Below, piece by piece: positions 10,116 through 10,806 of a stretch of 10,806 bases of DNA (position 1 is the stretch's first letter; each line of letters starts with the position of its first letter). The notes beneath the pieces were generated by a model. The model was given only the letters and a program-made list of their open reading frames with translations, searched no databases and was not told where the DNA came from. Made by a program: the position numbers and the translations under genes. Source of the stretch: Conexibacter sp. (GTDB lineage: Bacteria; Actinomycetota; Thermoleophilia; Solirubrobacterales; Solirubrobacteraceae); NCBI GenBank assembly GCA_025964055.1, contig JAOPZP010000215.1, positions 1 to 10,806 on the forward strand, written 5' to 3'.

Positions 10116-10806
10116 GTGTTGCGCGTCCGGCTTCTTGGCGAGCTGGAGGTCGAGGTCGACACCCGGCTCGTGCCCGCGCCCCCCAGCCGTCGGGCATGGG
10201 CGTTGTTGGGGTGGTTGGCCCTGCATCCGGGCGACCATCCCCGGGGCACGGTGGCGGCCCGCTTCTGGCCCGATGTGCTGGACACGAGCGCCCGCGCGTC
10301 GCTGCGCAGCGCGGTGTGGACGGCGCGCCGCCTGCTCGGCGGCGACGCCGCGGCCGAGCTCCTGGTCACGACGCGCGACCGCATCGGCCTGCGCTGCGCC
10401 ACCGACCTGGAGGACTTCGATCGCCACCTCGCGGCCGGAGAGCTCGACGCGGCCGTCGCGCTCTGCCGCGGGCCGCTGCTGGCCGACTTCGACGACGACT
10501 GGGTGCTCGAGGCGCGCGACCGGCACGCCGAGCGCCTCGCCGCCGCGCTGACGCAGCTGGCCGACCAGGCACCGACGCCGGCCGCGGCGGTCGAGCACGC
10601 GCGCCGTCGGCTGGCGCTGGACCCGCTCGACGAGGCCGCGGCGCGCGATCTCATGGAGCGCCTCGCCGACGCCGGCGAGCGGGCCGCGGCCTTCTCGGTC
10701 TACGACCGGCTCGGCGAACGCCTGCGCGGCCAGCTCGGGATCGCTCCGGCGGCGGCGACCCGCGAGGCGGCGGCGCGGCTGCGGGTCGGGCGGGCGCCCC
10801 CGGCGA
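10116..10806 (+). CDS. BTAD/SARP-type transcriptional regulator, 3' end outside the window
   Basis: An open frame of 230 residues from a GTG start, still open at the right edge. Residues about 1-92 form the OmpR-like winged helix of AfsR/SARP regulators: LRVRLLGELEV, then RRAWALLGWLALHPG, FWPDVLDTSARASLRSAVWTARRLL and a final LLVTTRDRIGL hairpin. Residues about 98-225 are the bacterial transcriptional activation domain, helical and TPR-like: DLEDFDRHLAAGELDAAVAL, CRGPLLADFDDDWV, ERLAAALTQLAD, HARRRLALDPLDEAAARDLM and AFSVYDRLGERLRGQLGIAP. Such proteins activate promoters carrying 11-bp-spaced direct repeats; three such repeats lie just upstream, which suggests autoregulation. Short SARPs end near here, while larger relatives continue into an NB-ARC ATPase and TPRs; the missing part would decide. 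The only alternative start nearby is the next codon, TTG. Confidence 0.9.
   Translation, partial: MLRVRLLGELEVEVDTRLVPAPPSRRAWALLGWLALHPGDHPRGTVAARFWPDVLDTSARASLRSAVWTARRLLGGDAAAELLVTTRDRIGLRCATDLEDFDRHLAAGELDAAVALCRGPLLADFDDDWVLEARDRHAERLAAALTQLADQAPTPAAAVEHARRRLALDPLDEAAARDLMERLADAGERAAAFSVYDRLGERLRGQLGIAPAAATREAAARLRVGRAPPA

Noticed and set aside
10021..10551. 176-codon plus-strand frame starting inside the NTF2-like gene
   Set aside because: It overlaps the NTF2-like gene antisense and gives Arg/Ser/Pro-rich sequence, while the GTG 10116 frame gives an unmistakable winged helix and BTAD domain.
1..10806. CRISPR array, tRNA/rRNA genes, insertion sequences or prophage genes
   Set aside because: I saw no regularly spaced repeat array, no cloverleaf-type sequence, no transposase or integrase motifs and no phage structural genes on either strand.

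Overview
The window is very GC-rich, with G/C at most third codon positions and long spurious ORFs in other frames. Its gene families (several SigB/SigF-type sigma factors, a FUSC transporter, a BTAD regulator, and starts with no Shine-Dalgarno but a close -10 box) point to Actinomycetota. The cold-shock protein and the number of sigma paralogues suggest Thermoleophilia (Solirubrobacter/Conexibacter-like), but that placement is inference and no marker gene proves it. No tRNA, rRNA, CRISPR array, insertion sequence or prophage gene is visible, so this reads as ordinary chromosome rich in regulators.

Layout, left to right. (1) 1-716: a cold-shock protein gene (128-331) with a strong SD, ended by a 28-nt perfect palindrome, then a 77-aa protein with a lysine/arginine-rich front half and an acidic back half (458-691) and another hairpin. 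(2) 805-3128: a 767-aa FUSC-family membrane protein, apparently from a leaderless mRNA, converging on the sigma operon through a hairpin that covers its own stop codon. (3) 3131-4762, minus strand: two sigma genes, an RpoD-like factor (276 aa) followed 3 nt later by a SigB/F-type factor (265 aa), probably translationally coupled. (4) 4980-7898: divergent from that operon, a 972-aa soluble protein joining PAS domains, GAF, HisKA_3, HATPase, receiver and LuxR-type HTH in one chain, in effect a whole NarX/NarL two-component system. (5) 7988-8593: a four-helix membrane protein with an acidic tail, whose 3' end overlaps a third sigma gene. (6) 8541-9332, minus: a second SigB/F-type factor (263 aa), paralogous to the first, divergent from a 64-aa proline-rich protein (9436-9630). 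(7) 9671-10042, minus: an NTF2/SnoaL-like protein, divergent from a BTAD/SARP-type regulator that starts at GTG 10116 and runs off the right edge.

Much of the coding capacity is transcription control: three sigma factors, one sensor-regulator fusion and one BTAD regulator, beside stress-type effectors. A plausible reading is a stress or environmental-response neighbourhood in which the kinase-regulator fusion controls the divergent sigma operon; this is inferred from arrangement only. No anti-sigma or anti-anti-sigma gene is present in the window.

The most useful non-coding signals are three starts with identical leaderless geometry (TANNNT, 6 nt, start codon at 817, 9436 and 10116) and three CGTCA-core repeats at exact 11-bp steps upstream of the BTAD regulator, resembling the layout of SARP operators.
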